A DNA stretch of 20,563 nt from DASUFE01 sp036274675 (GCA_036274675.1 DASUFE010000075.1:1-20563), one strand, 5' to 3'. Counted from the first letter of the stretch, positions 1-7,316 are shown. The notes: generated from the letters alone by a model not told the origin. Program-made: numbers and translations.

Positions 1-1059
1 CGGCCAGAACAAGGCGTGGAAATTGAGGATGTCCTTGCCGATAAAGTGATACAGCTGATTCCCGGAATCATTTTTCCAGAATTCATCGAACTTGAGGCCT
101 GTGCGCTCGCACAGGTTTTTGAAACTGGCCATATAGCCGACCGGGGCATCGAGCCAGACATAGAAATATTTGCCCGGCGCGCCGGGAATCTCGAAACCGA
201 AGTAGGGCGCGTCGCGCGAGATATCCCAGTCTTTTAATCCGCTGGCGAGCCATTCGCCCATTTTGTTCGCGGCTTCGTCCTGCAATGATCCCGAGCGCGT
301 CCATTTTTTAAGGAAATCGATGCAGCGCTGGTCGGAAAGCTTGAAGAAAAAATGCTCGGAGGATTTGCGCACCGGCTTTTCGCCGGAGACGACGGAATAG
401 GGACTCTTTAGATCCGTGGCGGCATAAGTGCTGCCGCAGACTTCGCAGGAATCGCCGTACTGATCCTTGGCCCCGCACTTGGGGCATTCCCCCTTGATGT
501 AGCGGTCAGGCAGGAACATTTTTCTCGCCGGGTCGTAAAATTGTTCGACGTCGCGGCGTGCAATCAGCTGCGCCTTGTCCAGTCTCCTGTATATCTCTTC
601 GCACAGTTCACGGTTTTCCGCCGAATCCGTGGTGTAGTAATTGTCGAATTTAACGAAGAAATCCGTGAAGTCGCGCAGATGTTCGCCGTGCACACGGTCA
701 ATCAACTGCTTCGGAGTGATCCCTTCTTTCTCGGCCCGAAGCATTACGGGCGTGCCGTGCGTGTCATCGGCGCAGACGTAATGGATTTCGGTATTCGGCT
801 GCATTCTCTGCAAGCGCACCCAGATATCGGCCTGGATATATCCCACAAGATGCCCGATATGGATCGGCCCGTTGGCATAAGGCAGCGCGTTGGTCACCAG
901 CATCTTGCGGAGTTTTGAGGCCGGTCGGGTTGCGCTGACTTTGGTTTTAGCGGTTTTACGAAGGCCGGATCTGGTCGCGGTTTTGCGGGCGCCGGCGCTG
1001 GTTTTGGCGCGGGGCGCGGCTTTCGCGGTTTTTGTTTTGGCTGACACCTTTTTCTTCAT
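1..1059 (-). CDS. metG: Methionyl-tRNA synthetase, N-terminal part (cut by window edge)
   Basis: This enzyme charges tRNA-Met with methionine in the cytoplasm. The visible 353 codons run off base 1, so the KMSKS loop and anticodon-binding region lie outside. The class I catalytic core begins with MLVTNALPYANGPIHIGH (ATG at 903), which contains the HIGH signature. It continues with the CADDTHGTP segment and a zinc knuckle of form C-x2-C-x9-C-x2-C (CPKCGAKDQYGDSCEVCG). The open frame continues upstream to an ATG at 1059 and adds 52 residues: 19 Lys/Arg, no Asp or Glu, rich in Ala and Thr. MetRS proteins normally start close to the MLVT position. Neither start has a clear Shine-Dalgarno. The extended start was chosen because the frame is fully open and strongly biased to basic residues, which random non-coding DNA would not be expected to give. 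It is divergent from the phoX-like gene. Identity is certain; the start is less so. Confidence 0.95.
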   Translation of the reverse strand, partial: MKKKVSAKTKTAKAAPRAKTSAGARKTATRSGLRKTAKTKVSATRPASKLRKMLVTNALPYANGPIHIGHLVGYIQADIWVRLQRMQPNTEIHYVCADDTHGTPVMLRAEKEGITPKQLIDRVHGEHLRDFTDFFVKFDNYYTTDSAENRELCEEIYRRLDKAQLIARRDVEQFYDPARKMFLPDRYIKGECPKCGAKDQYGDSCEVCGSTYAATDLKSPYSVVSGEKPVRKSSEHFFFKLSDQRCIDFLKKWTRSGSLQDEAANKMGEWLASGLKDWDISRDAPYFGFEIPGAPGKYFYVWLDAPVGYMASFKNLCERTGLKFDEFWKNDSGNQLYHFIGKDILNFHALFWP

Positions 1060-1113
1060 GCGCGGATGATAAACGATTGCATGCTCCGGGCGAAGCCAGT
1101 TAGTGTAGACCGC

Positions 1114-2265
1114 ATGTTCCGGCCGCGCCGTTCCTTCCTGAAAAACTGCCTGGGTTTAGCCTTGTCGCTGCCTGCCGCCGGCTCCTTGGCCGCTTGCCGG
1201 TCCGGTACGGAGTTGCGGCCGGCCGATGAGAATGGGCTGCGCCTGCCACGCGGTTTCCGGTCTCGAATCGTCGCGCGTTCGCGGCAACAGGTAGTCCCCG
1301 CAAGTCCTTACCGGTGGCACGGAGCGCCCGATGGCGGCGCGACCTTCGCCATGCCGGATGGCGGCTGGGTGTATGTCTCCAACAGCGAACTGGACCGGCG
1401 CAACGGCGGTGTCGGCGCGCTGCGCTTCAATGCGGCCGGGGATTCCGTCGATGCCTACCCAATACTGACCGGGACCTCGCGTAACTGCGCGGGTGGCGCG
1501 ACTCCCTGGGGCAGTTGGTTGTCTTGCGAGGAAATTGACACTGGCCTGGTTTACGAATGCGACCCCACGGGCGTCAACGCGCCGAACGTCTGGCCGGCAT
1601 TGGGCCGCTTTAACCACGAAGCGGCGGCGGTCGATCGCGACGGGCGGATCTATCTTACGGAAGACAAGCCGGACGGTTGCCTCTACCGTTTCACCGCCGC
1701 GGATACAATCCGCGATATAAAGGGGATACGTCCGGATCTGAGCGGCGGCCGGCTGGAGGCGATGCTGGTCGATACGCAGGGTAACGCAAGCTGGAGAGAG
1801 ATTCCCGACCCTGGCGTTGTTCATAATACGCCGACGCGATATCAGGTCTTCAGTGCCGCGCGCTTCAGGGGCGGTGAAGGGATCGCGTATCTGGACGGCA
1901 AACTGTACTTCGCAACCAAGATCGATAACCGGGTCTGGGAATACGACATCGATCTTGCCCGGGTGCGAATGGTTTACGACGCCGCTTCGCCGGTGCTGAG
2001 CGGAGTCGACAATGTCACCACCCTGTTCGGGCATATCGTAATCGCCGAGGACGGTGGCGACATGCAGATTGTGCTGCTGAGCCCGGCGGGCGCCGTCAGG
2101 CCTCTGTTGCAGGTGACAGGCCAGCCGCTGTCGGAAATCACGGGTCCAGCTTTCGATCCACGGTTCAAGCGCCTGTATTTCAGTTCGCAGCGCGGTGTTA
2201 CCGGTGCTCCGGGTGACGGTATCACCTACGAAGTCACGGGCGATTTCGCGGCGCTTTTAAATTGA
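1114..2265 (+). CDS. PhoX-like (DUF839) Tat-exported lipoprotein, putative phosphatase
   Basis: A 383-residue protein of the PhoX/DUF839 beta-propeller family, whose characterised members are metal-dependent periplasmic alkaline phosphatases. The N-terminus has a twin-arginine motif (RPRRSFLK, residues 3-10), a hydrophobic stretch and a lipobox LAAC ending at Cys28, so export by Tat and lipid anchoring are predicted. Family motifs are TPWGSWLSCEE (Cys138 and the following Glu pair; PhoX uses a Cys at this motif as metal ligand), FNHEAAAVD and YLTEDKPDGCLYRF. It is much shorter than classical PhoX (about 600 residues or more) and belongs with the short DUF839 proteins, so substrate and activity are inferred. 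An in-frame ATG at 1066 would add 16 residues before the Tat motif, but it lies 7 bases from the metG start. The ATG at 1114 puts the Arg pair at the usual distance from the N-terminus. Confidence 0.85.
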   Translation: MFRPRRSFLKNCLGLALSLPAAGSLAACRSGTELRPADENGLRLPRGFRSRIVARSRQQVVPASPYRWHGAPDGGATFAMPDGGWVYVSNSELDRRNGGVGALRFNAAGDSVDAYPILTGTSRNCAGGATPWGSWLSCEEIDTGLVYECDPTGVNAPNVWPALGRFNHEAAAVDRDGRIYLTEDKPDGCLYRFTAADTIRDIKGIRPDLSGGRLEAMLVDTQGNASWREIPDPGVVHNTPTRYQVFSAARFRGGEGIAYLDGKLYFATKIDNRVWEYDIDLARVRMVYDAASPVLSGVDNVTTLFGHIVIAEDGGDMQIVLLSPAGAVRPLLQVTGQPLSEITGPAFDPRFKRLYFSSQRGVTGAPGDGITYEVTGDFAALLN

Positions 2266-2514
2266 ATCTGTTTATTTCCCGCAAAGCACGCGGGACAATA
2301 AAGACAGCCTCTCGCGGAGCACGCGGAGATCGCTGAAGTGTTGGTCCGTTGAGTTTTCTAAAGATCGCAACGCGGCTCGCGGCTGGGGGCATCGCTGCTT
2401 TTACACGCCTTCTTCGAAGGCGCCTCTGCTACTTCGCGAGCAATCTTTTCCTGTAGCGTCGCTGCGTCCTCAGCGAGAGGCTCTTTGTCCGCGTGCCCTG
2501 CGAGTGCGGTTTTA
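2266..2514. repeat. Intergenic element with long imperfect inverted arms
   Basis: This gap between two convergent genes holds no credible gene. The left arm (about 2278-2329) contains CTCTCGCGGAGCACGCGGAG. The right arm (about 2461-2505) is its imperfect reverse complement (GCTGCGTCCTCAGCGAGAGG and onward), with small indels. The interior of about 130 bp contains a perfect 7-bp hairpin at 2406-2422 (CGCCTTC-TTC-GAAGGCG). The arms match the repeat seen at 20477-20505. It may be a non-autonomous mobile element or a folded transcript end for both flanking genes. No transposase or clear target-site duplication is seen. Confidence 0.65.
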
Positions 2515-3048
2515 TTATTTAACTTCGTTCCGCAAATACAGTTCGAGCAGGTGGCGGCAGATCTGGTTGGGGCTCTTGCCTGTGGTGTCGATCTGTTCGA
2601 ACTGGCGGTAGGCTTCGGCGCGCTGCTGCAACAGCTCGCGGATGGCGCGCTCCGGGTCGGGAGACGACAGCAGCGGCCGCTTGTTGCGGGCGTGTGACTG
2701 ACTCAGGCGCCGTATGATTTCCTCGGGATCCGCGACCAGGCAGAATATCCGGCCGTTACGGGAAAGTTCGAGCTGATTGTCCGGATCGAGCAGCATTTTG
2801 CCGCCGGTCGAGATCACCAGCCGTTCCTGGCCCGCAAGCTCGGCTGCGGTTGCCTTTTCCAGCGCGCGGAAGGCGGCTTCACCGCTTTGCTCGAATATCT
2901 GCGCTACCGTACGGTTTTGCCGGGATTCGATCAGGTGGTCGGTGTCCACGAACTGGTATTGCAGCCGCTTGGCCAGCATGCGGCCGATCGTGGATTTGCC
3001 GGTACCCATGAAACCCGTCAGGACGATATTGTGGGAGGAAGCGGTCAT
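2515..3048 (-). CDS. aroK: Shikimate kinase family protein
   Basis: It phosphorylates shikimate with ATP in chorismate (aromatic amino acid) synthesis. The 177 residues match the family length. Visible motifs are the P-loop GFMGTGKST (residues 12-20), DTD at 35-37 (second Asp binds shikimate and Mg in known structures), FRALE at 60-64 (Arg61 binds shikimate) and KRPLL, the lid arginine region. A basic-aromatic stretch RAEAYRQ near the C-terminus corresponds to the late substrate-binding arginine. The usual Gly-Gly-Gly shikimate loop reads STGGKM here (Gly82-Gly83-Lys84). It is not next to aroB, unlike the common aroK-aroB arrangement. The gene is convergent with the phoX-like gene and divergent from mnmC. 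Family is certain; whether it is the main or a second shikimate kinase cannot be told. Confidence 0.9.
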   Translation of the reverse strand: MTASSHNIVLTGFMGTGKSTIGRMLAKRLQYQFVDTDHLIESRQNRTVAQIFEQSGEAAFRALEKATAAELAGQERLVISTGGKMLLDPDNQLELSRNGRIFCLVADPEEIIRRLSQSHARNKRPLLSSPDPERAIRELLQQRAEAYRQFEQIDTTGKSPNQICRHLLELYLRNEVK

Positions 3049-3085
3049 CGCTTGTCTTTAAATGCTTTATTTAATTCAATGGCGC

Positions 3086-3132
3086 TTCGCGCATGATATG
3101 CGAAAACGGGGGCGGCTCATATCGTGGAGCCG
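3086..3132. promoter_or_regulatory. Two small dyads in the aroK/mnmC divergent gap
   Basis: The gap between divergent aroK and mnmC holds an imperfect 19-bp palindrome TTCGCGCATGATATGCGAA (3086-3104) and a 6-bp stem CGGCTC/GAGCCG with an 8-nt loop (3113-3132). They could be operator or leader structures. A weak sigma-70-like pair follows for mnmC (TTGATC at 3138-3143, TATTAT at 3159-3164), but its 15-bp spacing is short. Regulation is not established. Confidence 0.25.
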
Positions 3133-3172
3133 GTATCTTGATCGGGCGCAGTGAGTGCTATTATTCCCACGC

Positions 3173-5272
3173 ATGTCCAGGCCACCCACCAGGAATATCC
3201 CGCTAGCGCCGGCGACCCTCGACTGGCAGGGCAACGTGCCGCTGTCACGGCAATACGGCGATATCTATTTCTCCTCCCGCGATGGCTTGGCGGAATCGCG
3301 CCATGTCTTTCTGCATCACAATGAACTGCCGCAGCGCTGGCGGGATGCCGCCTTGCGCCATTTTGTGATCGCTGAAACCGGTTTCGGAACCGGCCTGAAT
3401 TTTCTTGCGGCCGTCGAGGCCTGGCTTGCGAACGCGGGCGGGGAGGCGCATCTGCACTATGTGTCGGTGGAAAAGCATCCGCTGTCGCCGCGGGATCTGG
3501 CGCTGGCCCTCGGCGCCCGACCCGAGCTGTCGTCCCTGGTGCCCGAGCTGCTGCGGCAGTATCCGCCCCCGGTGCGCGGTGTTCACCGCTTGCAACTCTA
3601 TGGCGGACGCGTGTCGTTGAGTCTTTATCTCATGGATATCGCCGAGGCGCTGGAGGAGCTCGATATCCGGGCGGACGCCTGGTTTCTGGACGGTTTCGCG
3701 CCCGCCAAGAATCCCGATATGTGGGATGCTCAAGTCCTCACGCGCGTTGGCGCATTGACGGCGGCGGGCGGCAGTTTTGCCACCTTTACCGCGGCCGGCC
3801 CGGTGCGGCGGAGCCTGCAGGCAGCCGGTTTCGAGGTGAACAAGGCGGAGGGTTTCGCCGGCAAGCGTGAAATGCTGCATGGCCGGATGGGGCGCGCGGA
3901 TAATGCGGCGCCCGCTGTTTCGGCACTGTTCAAACCCTGGTTCGGTTATTCCGCCTTGCCGGAGCCGCGACCCAGGACAGCCCTCGTCGTCGGCGCCGGT
4001 CTCGCCGGTGCGTTCACCGCTCGCGCGCTGGCGCGGCGCGGCTGGCGGGTGACGGTCCTGGAACAGGCGGCCGCGCCCGCCCGCGGCGCTTCTGGCAACG
4101 CGGCCGCCGTGATCTACGGCAAGTTCAGCACGCACGATGCCGTAGATTACCGGTTTTATCAGCAGGCCTACCTGCACGCCTTACGCTGTTATGCGGCGCT
4201 CGGGCTCGGAGACGCCTGGTCCGCCTGCGGAGTATTGCAGCTGGCCGTCGCTGAGGCCGATCGGTTGCGGCAGGCCGAACTCGCGGCCGCCTGGCCGGCG
4301 CAAGTCATGCGCCTGTTGAGCGCGGTCGAGGCCGGTGTTCTTGCCGGAGTGCAGCTCGATCGGGGCGGACTGTTTTTTCCGGATGCGGGATGGGTGGATC
4401 CGGCGCGGGTCTGCGCGCATTTGCTGAACCATCCCGCCATCGAACTCAAAACCGGTTGCGCCGTCGCTGCGCTGAATTATCAGATAGCAGACGGCCGGGC
4501 GGGCGAGTGGCGGCTGTATGATCAGGCGGGGCATGTGCTGGGCGCCGCACCGGCAGTGATACTGGCGAATGCGGCCGGCGCCGCCGGCTTTGCACAAACG
4601 GATTATCTGCCCTTGAGCCGTGTACGCGGCCAGGTCAGTTATGTCACGGCGACGGCGGCTTCCGCCGCCTTGAACTGCGTGCTTTCCTTTGACGGCTATA
4701 TCACGCCTGCCCTGCAGGGTTGCCATAGTCTCGGTGCGACCTTCGATCGCGGTAACGATGAAATGGAGCTCGCGGTCGCGGACCATCTGCGCAATCTGGA
4801 AAACCTGGAGCAGGCTGCGCCCGCCTTGCGCCGGGCGCTGGCGGTGGCCGATGCAGCGGCGCTGCCGGGGCGGGTTTCGTTCCGTACCTATGCCGGAGCG
4901 CTGCCGGTGGTCGGCCCTGCGCCCGAGGCCGCGTTCTATTTGAAGGAATACGCGGGCCTGGCCAAGGGCCAGTTGCGCAAGGCTTATCCGAAGGCTGCCT
5001 GCCATCCCGGGCTATATCTCAATCTCGCGCATGGCGCGCGCGGAGTTACGACTACGCCGCTCGCGGCGGAGATGATCGCGGCCTACATCGAAGGCGAACC
5101 GCAGCCGGTGCCCGAATCCCTGCGCCAGGCGCTCCACCCGGGGCGGTTCCTGATCCGTCAGTTAAAGAAAAATAAACTACAAATTACAGACGATTACAGG
5201 GATGTAAGCGGCGGGATCGAGCCGGGGACAGCGATCGGGAGCACCGAGGACACACTAAAAATCAGGGGTTAG
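3173..5272 (+). CDS. mnmC: Bifunctional tRNA 5-(carboxy)methylaminomethyl-2-thiouridine methyltransferase/oxidoreductase
   Basis: The enzyme completes mnm5(s2)U34 in tRNA wobble positions after MnmE/MnmG. The C-terminal FAD domain removes the carboxymethyl group from cmnm5U and the N-terminal SAM domain methylates the resulting nm5U. The methyltransferase domain has the family entry LDWQGNVPLSRQYGDIYFSS, the SAM loop ETGFGTGLNFL (about residues 68-78) and DAWFLDGFAPAKNPDMW. The FAD domain opens with VVGAGLAGAFTARALARRG (about 270-290) and GASGNAAAVIYGK. At 699 residues it is slightly longer than E. coli MnmC (668). The extra is a tail of about 28 residues after RQLKKNK, in less typical composition. 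The ATG at 3173 was chosen; an in-frame GTG at 3155 would add six residues. Neither has a good Shine-Dalgarno. Confidence 0.95.
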   Translation: MSRPPTRNIPLAPATLDWQGNVPLSRQYGDIYFSSRDGLAESRHVFLHHNELPQRWRDAALRHFVIAETGFGTGLNFLAAVEAWLANAGGEAHLHYVSVEKHPLSPRDLALALGARPELSSLVPELLRQYPPPVRGVHRLQLYGGRVSLSLYLMDIAEALEELDIRADAWFLDGFAPAKNPDMWDAQVLTRVGALTAAGGSFATFTAAGPVRRSLQAAGFEVNKAEGFAGKREMLHGRMGRADNAAPAVSALFKPWFGYSALPEPRPRTALVVGAGLAGAFTARALARRGWRVTVLEQAAAPARGASGNAAAVIYGKFSTHDAVDYRFYQQAYLHALRCYAALGLGDAWSACGVLQLAVAEADRLRQAELAAAWPAQVMRLLSAVEAGVLAGVQLDRGGLFFPDAGWVDPARVCAHLLNHPAIELKTGCAVAALNYQIADGRAGEWRLYDQAGHVLGAAPAVILANAAGAAGFAQTDYLPLSRVRGQVSYVTATAASAALNCVLSFDGYITPALQGCHSLGATFDRGNDEMELAVADHLRNLENLEQAAPALRRALAVADAAALPGRVSFRTYAGALPVVGPAPEAAFYLKEYAGLAKGQLRKAYPKAACHPGLYLNLAHGARGVTTTPLAAEMIAAYIEGEPQPVPESLRQALHPGRFLIRQLKKNKLQITDDYRDVSGGIEPGTAIGSTEDTLKIRG

Positions 5273-5324
5273 CCTTAATTCATCCGTGCTCTGCGACTCT
5301 GCTTAGTATTCAAACAGGCAATAA

Positions 5325-5357
5325 AAAACCCGGCCCCGCATCGCGGAGTCGGGTTTT
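5325..5357. terminator. Bidirectional intrinsic terminator between mnmC and the small secreted gene
   Basis: A 15-bp stem with one G-U pair and one mismatch: left arm AAAACCCGGCCCCGC, loop ATC, right arm GCGGAGTCGGGTTTT. The stem ends in an A-run on the left and a T-run on the right, so it reads as a Rho-independent terminator on both strands. It lies 52 bp after the mnmC stop and 19 bp after the stop of the convergent small gene. Confidence 0.85.
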
Positions 5358-5376
5358 AATAGCCTAGGAACCGATA

Positions 5377-5643
5377 TTACAGTTTCGGTTTCAGTTCGCT
5401 GAGATCCGGTTTGAATTGCGCCTTCATCTGGTCCTGCTTGGCGAGATTTTTCAGGTCATTCTCTAAAAGGGCGTCCTTGGATTCTTCCGAGGTCGGCGCC
5501 ATCAGGGCGGCGCTGTTCTGGGACAGCGACTTCATCTTCGAGGCATAGGTTTCTTCTTCTTCAGTGTCCGCTGCGTAGGCCTGTACCGAGGTTAATACGA
5601 TTACGGCAACAGCGGCTTGAATCCATTTGCGATCAACTAACAT
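5377..5643 (-). CDS. Small secreted protein of unknown function
   Basis: An 88-residue protein with a clear Sec signal peptide: positively charged start (LVDRKW), hydrophobic core QAAVAVIVLTSV, and a signal peptidase I site after QAYA (about residues 21-24). The mature part of about 64 residues is highly charged (ADTEEEE at its start), with no cysteine, no transmembrane segment and a probable helical character. No known family was recognised. The ATG at 5643 is preceded by an AGAAGGGG Shine-Dalgarno at good spacing. The in-frame GTG at 5652 overlaps that ribosome site and is less likely. It has its own sigma-70-like promoter (5709-5738) and a terminator (5325-5357), so it is a stand-alone transcription unit, which supports it being a real gene. 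Confidence 0.75.
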   Translation of the reverse strand: MLVDRKWIQAAVAVIVLTSVQAYAADTEEEETYASKMKSLSQNSAALMAPTSEESKDALLENDLKNLAKQDQMKAQFKPDLSELKPKL

Positions 5644-5708
5644 TAAAAACACCCCTTCTTGTTAATGCTTGTTTCGATGATTGGGCCGACCCGCAGGACA
5701 GCAAGGCC

Positions 5709-5738
5709 ATCCTATCGATTAACAAAAAAAGGTGTCAA
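5709..5738 (-). promoter_or_regulatory. Sigma-70-like promoter of the small secreted gene
   Basis: Read on the minus strand: a perfect -35 TTGACA (5733-5738), an 18-bp T-rich spacer and -10 TAGGAT (5709-5714, 4 of 6 consensus bases). The predicted transcript starts near 5702, giving a leader of about 58 nt before the ATG at 5643. This is a motif reading without experimental support. Confidence 0.55.
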
Positions 5739-5993
5739 TAGATCAGGGTCCTAAAAGGATATTTACGGTATTTTTACAAGGCGCATAAAGTCTTCCGATT
5801 TCCGTGGTTAATCAATTATTTATACGAAGCTTTTGAGGATCCTGGGGAGTTCACGCACCTTGTAAGTGCGGCTGCTGAAGATAGTTGTTCTGATGTGATA
5901 AATCGCAAGAATTCTATTGACCGAGGCTAAGGCTTATGGTGCCTGATATTGCTATCATTGCCCCCTTTAATAGTCCGGGAATGCTTCATAAGC

Positions 5994-6692
5994 ATGAGCA
6001 ATAGACAGAACCGTGTGCCGCAGCTGGAACCGGAATGGCGCGCTGCGCTGGCGGGCGAGTTCGAGCAGGACTACATGCAGGAATTGCGCGAATTCCTGCG
6101 CCAACGGCTGGCGGCGGGGGCCCGCATCTATCCGCAGGGAGAGAATTATTTCAATGCCTTCAATCGTACCCCGCTCAGCGAGGTGAAGGTCGTGATCCTG
6201 GGTCAGGATCCTTATCACGGTCCGGGCCAGGCGCATGGTCTTTGCTTCTCAGTGCCGCGCGGTGTACAGCCGCCGCCTTCGCTACTCAATATTTATAAGG
6301 AATTGCACAGGGATCTCGGGCTGAAAATACCCCGCGCGCAGAGCTGTCTCGAGGGTTGGGCGGCGCAGGGCGTGTTCCTGCTCAATAGTGTATTGACCGT
6401 CGAGGAAGCCAAGGCGGGTGCGCACCAAGGCAAAGGCTGGGAGCAGTTCACGGACCGGGTGATCGCCATCCTGAACGAACGGCGCGAACATCTGGTGTTT
6501 CTGCTCTGGGGCAGTTATGCCCAGAAGAAAGCCGCCTTTGTCGATCGGAGCCGGCATTGCGTACTGGAAGCCCCTCATCCGTCGCCCCTGTCCGCGCATC
6601 GCGGATTCCTGGGCTGCGGCCATTTCTCGAAAGCGAACGAGTATTTGAAGCAGCAGGGGCAGCAGCCCATCGACTGGGCCAGGCTGGATTGA
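5994..6692 (+). CDS. ung: Uracil-DNA glycosylase, family 1
   Basis: It removes uracil from DNA as the first step of base excision repair. The 232 residues agree with E. coli Ung (229). The catalytic water-activating motif GQDPYHGPGQAHG contains Asp72. The minor-groove loop HPSPLSAHRGFLGCGHFS begins at His195, the catalytic histidine region. The uracil-binding SVPRGVQPPPSLLNIYKEL and LLNSVLTVEEAKAGAH segments lie between. The ATG at 5994 (MSNRQNR) was chosen because the upstream in-frame start at 5949 is a TTG that would add unrelated residues. The upstream gap (5653-5993) holds the promoter of the opposite gene and nothing else that could be identified. It is convergent with the ferritin-like gene. 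Confidence 0.97.
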   Translation: MSNRQNRVPQLEPEWRAALAGEFEQDYMQELREFLRQRLAAGARIYPQGENYFNAFNRTPLSEVKVVILGQDPYHGPGQAHGLCFSVPRGVQPPPSLLNIYKELHRDLGLKIPRAQSCLEGWAAQGVFLLNSVLTVEEAKAGAHQGKGWEQFTDRVIAILNERREHLVFLLWGSYAQKKAAFVDRSRHCVLEAPHPSPLSAHRGFLGCGHFSKANEYLKQQGQQPIDWARLD

Positions 6693-6704
6693 AACCAGGA
6701 TAAA

Positions 6705-6848
6705 CCACTGAGAACTACAGAGGGCGCGGAGAAAATTAAAGTCTTAAAAGCCGCAAACCGGATTCAACTTAAGAATTGCCGGCTGCAATCCGAGAGAAAC
6801 GGTAAGCACAACCTGAATCTTCTCGGTGCGCTCTGTGCTCTCTGTGGT
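6705..6848. repeat. Inverted-repeat pair between ung and the ferritin-like gene
   Basis: The left arm at 6705-6733 (CCACTGAGAACTACAGAGGG followed by CGCGGAGAA) and the right arm at 6820-6848 (TTCTCGGTGCGCTCTGTGCT followed by CTCTGTGGT) are imperfect reverse complements over about 29 bp, with an 86-bp interior. The arms resemble the CGGAG-rich repeat in other gaps of this window. The element sits exactly between two convergent stops. There is no open frame of interest inside. Confidence 0.7.
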
Positions 6849-6860
6849 TGGTATTCCTGT

Positions 6861-7316
6861 TTATTCTTTAAACGGCTTCAAGCTGCCCGGATTGCGCAAC
6901 ATCTTGTTGACCTCGTCCAGATGCAGCTCTTCGAGCATGATCATCTCGCGCGCGTATTCCTCCAGCAGCACGGATTTTCCCTCAGCGATCTTCAACAGCT
7001 CGTAGTAACTCTTAAGAGCGACTTTTTCATGCTCCAGGCTCTCGCGCAGGATATCGCCGATATCGTGCTGTTCGGTTTCGAGCAGAGTCCCGATCTTGAG
7101 CGACGGATGACCGCCGAGCAGCGTGACCAGTTCTCCCGCCTTATGCGCGTGCACCAGGCCCTCTTCGGCGTTTTGCTTGAGCCAGGAGACGATGGGTATG
7201 CGGTTGTAACCGAAGATCATCAGCGAGTAGTGGGTGTAACGTACCACGCCCGCCAGCTCCGTTTCCATGATCTGGTTGAGCGCGGCGATCGCCGCCTTCT
7301 TGTCGTGCTCCGTCAT
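6861..7316 (-). CDS. Ferritin-like diiron protein (bacterioferritin-related)
   Basis: A 151-residue four-helix-bundle protein likely to bind a diiron centre for iron storage or oxidation. ETELAGVVRYTHYS (residues 18-31) matches the first bacterioferritin helix, with Glu20 and Tyr27 in the positions of Glu18 and Tyr25 of E. coli Bfr. EEGLVHAHKAGEL (51-63), ESLEHEKVALKSYYELL and LEELHLDEV carry the further Glu/His ligands; the last is an ExxH pair. The second helix has a Glu-His spacing different from E. coli Bfr, and no Met is found at the haem-ligand position, so it is probably not haem-binding. The ATG at 7316 has a strong GGAGG site just upstream (7323-7328), which excludes the longer open frame to 7469. 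It is divergent from the heptose operon. Confidence 0.85.
   Translation of the reverse strand: MTEHDKKAAIAALNQIMETELAGVVRYTHYSLMIFGYNRIPIVSWLKQNAEEGLVHAHKAGELVTLLGGHPSLKIGTLLETEQHDIGDILRESLEHEKVALKSYYELLKIAEGKSVLLEEYAREMIMLEELHLDEVNKMLRNPGSLKPFKE

Noticed and set aside
1156..2034. A 292-codon minus-strand frame opposite the PhoX-like gene
   Set aside because: Antisense shadow without domain signatures; the plus strand carries a Tat signal and PhoX motifs.
5917..5965. Possible ung promoter with TTGACC
   Set aside because: No -10-like box at 16-18 bp; the nearest TATCAT-like box is too far away.
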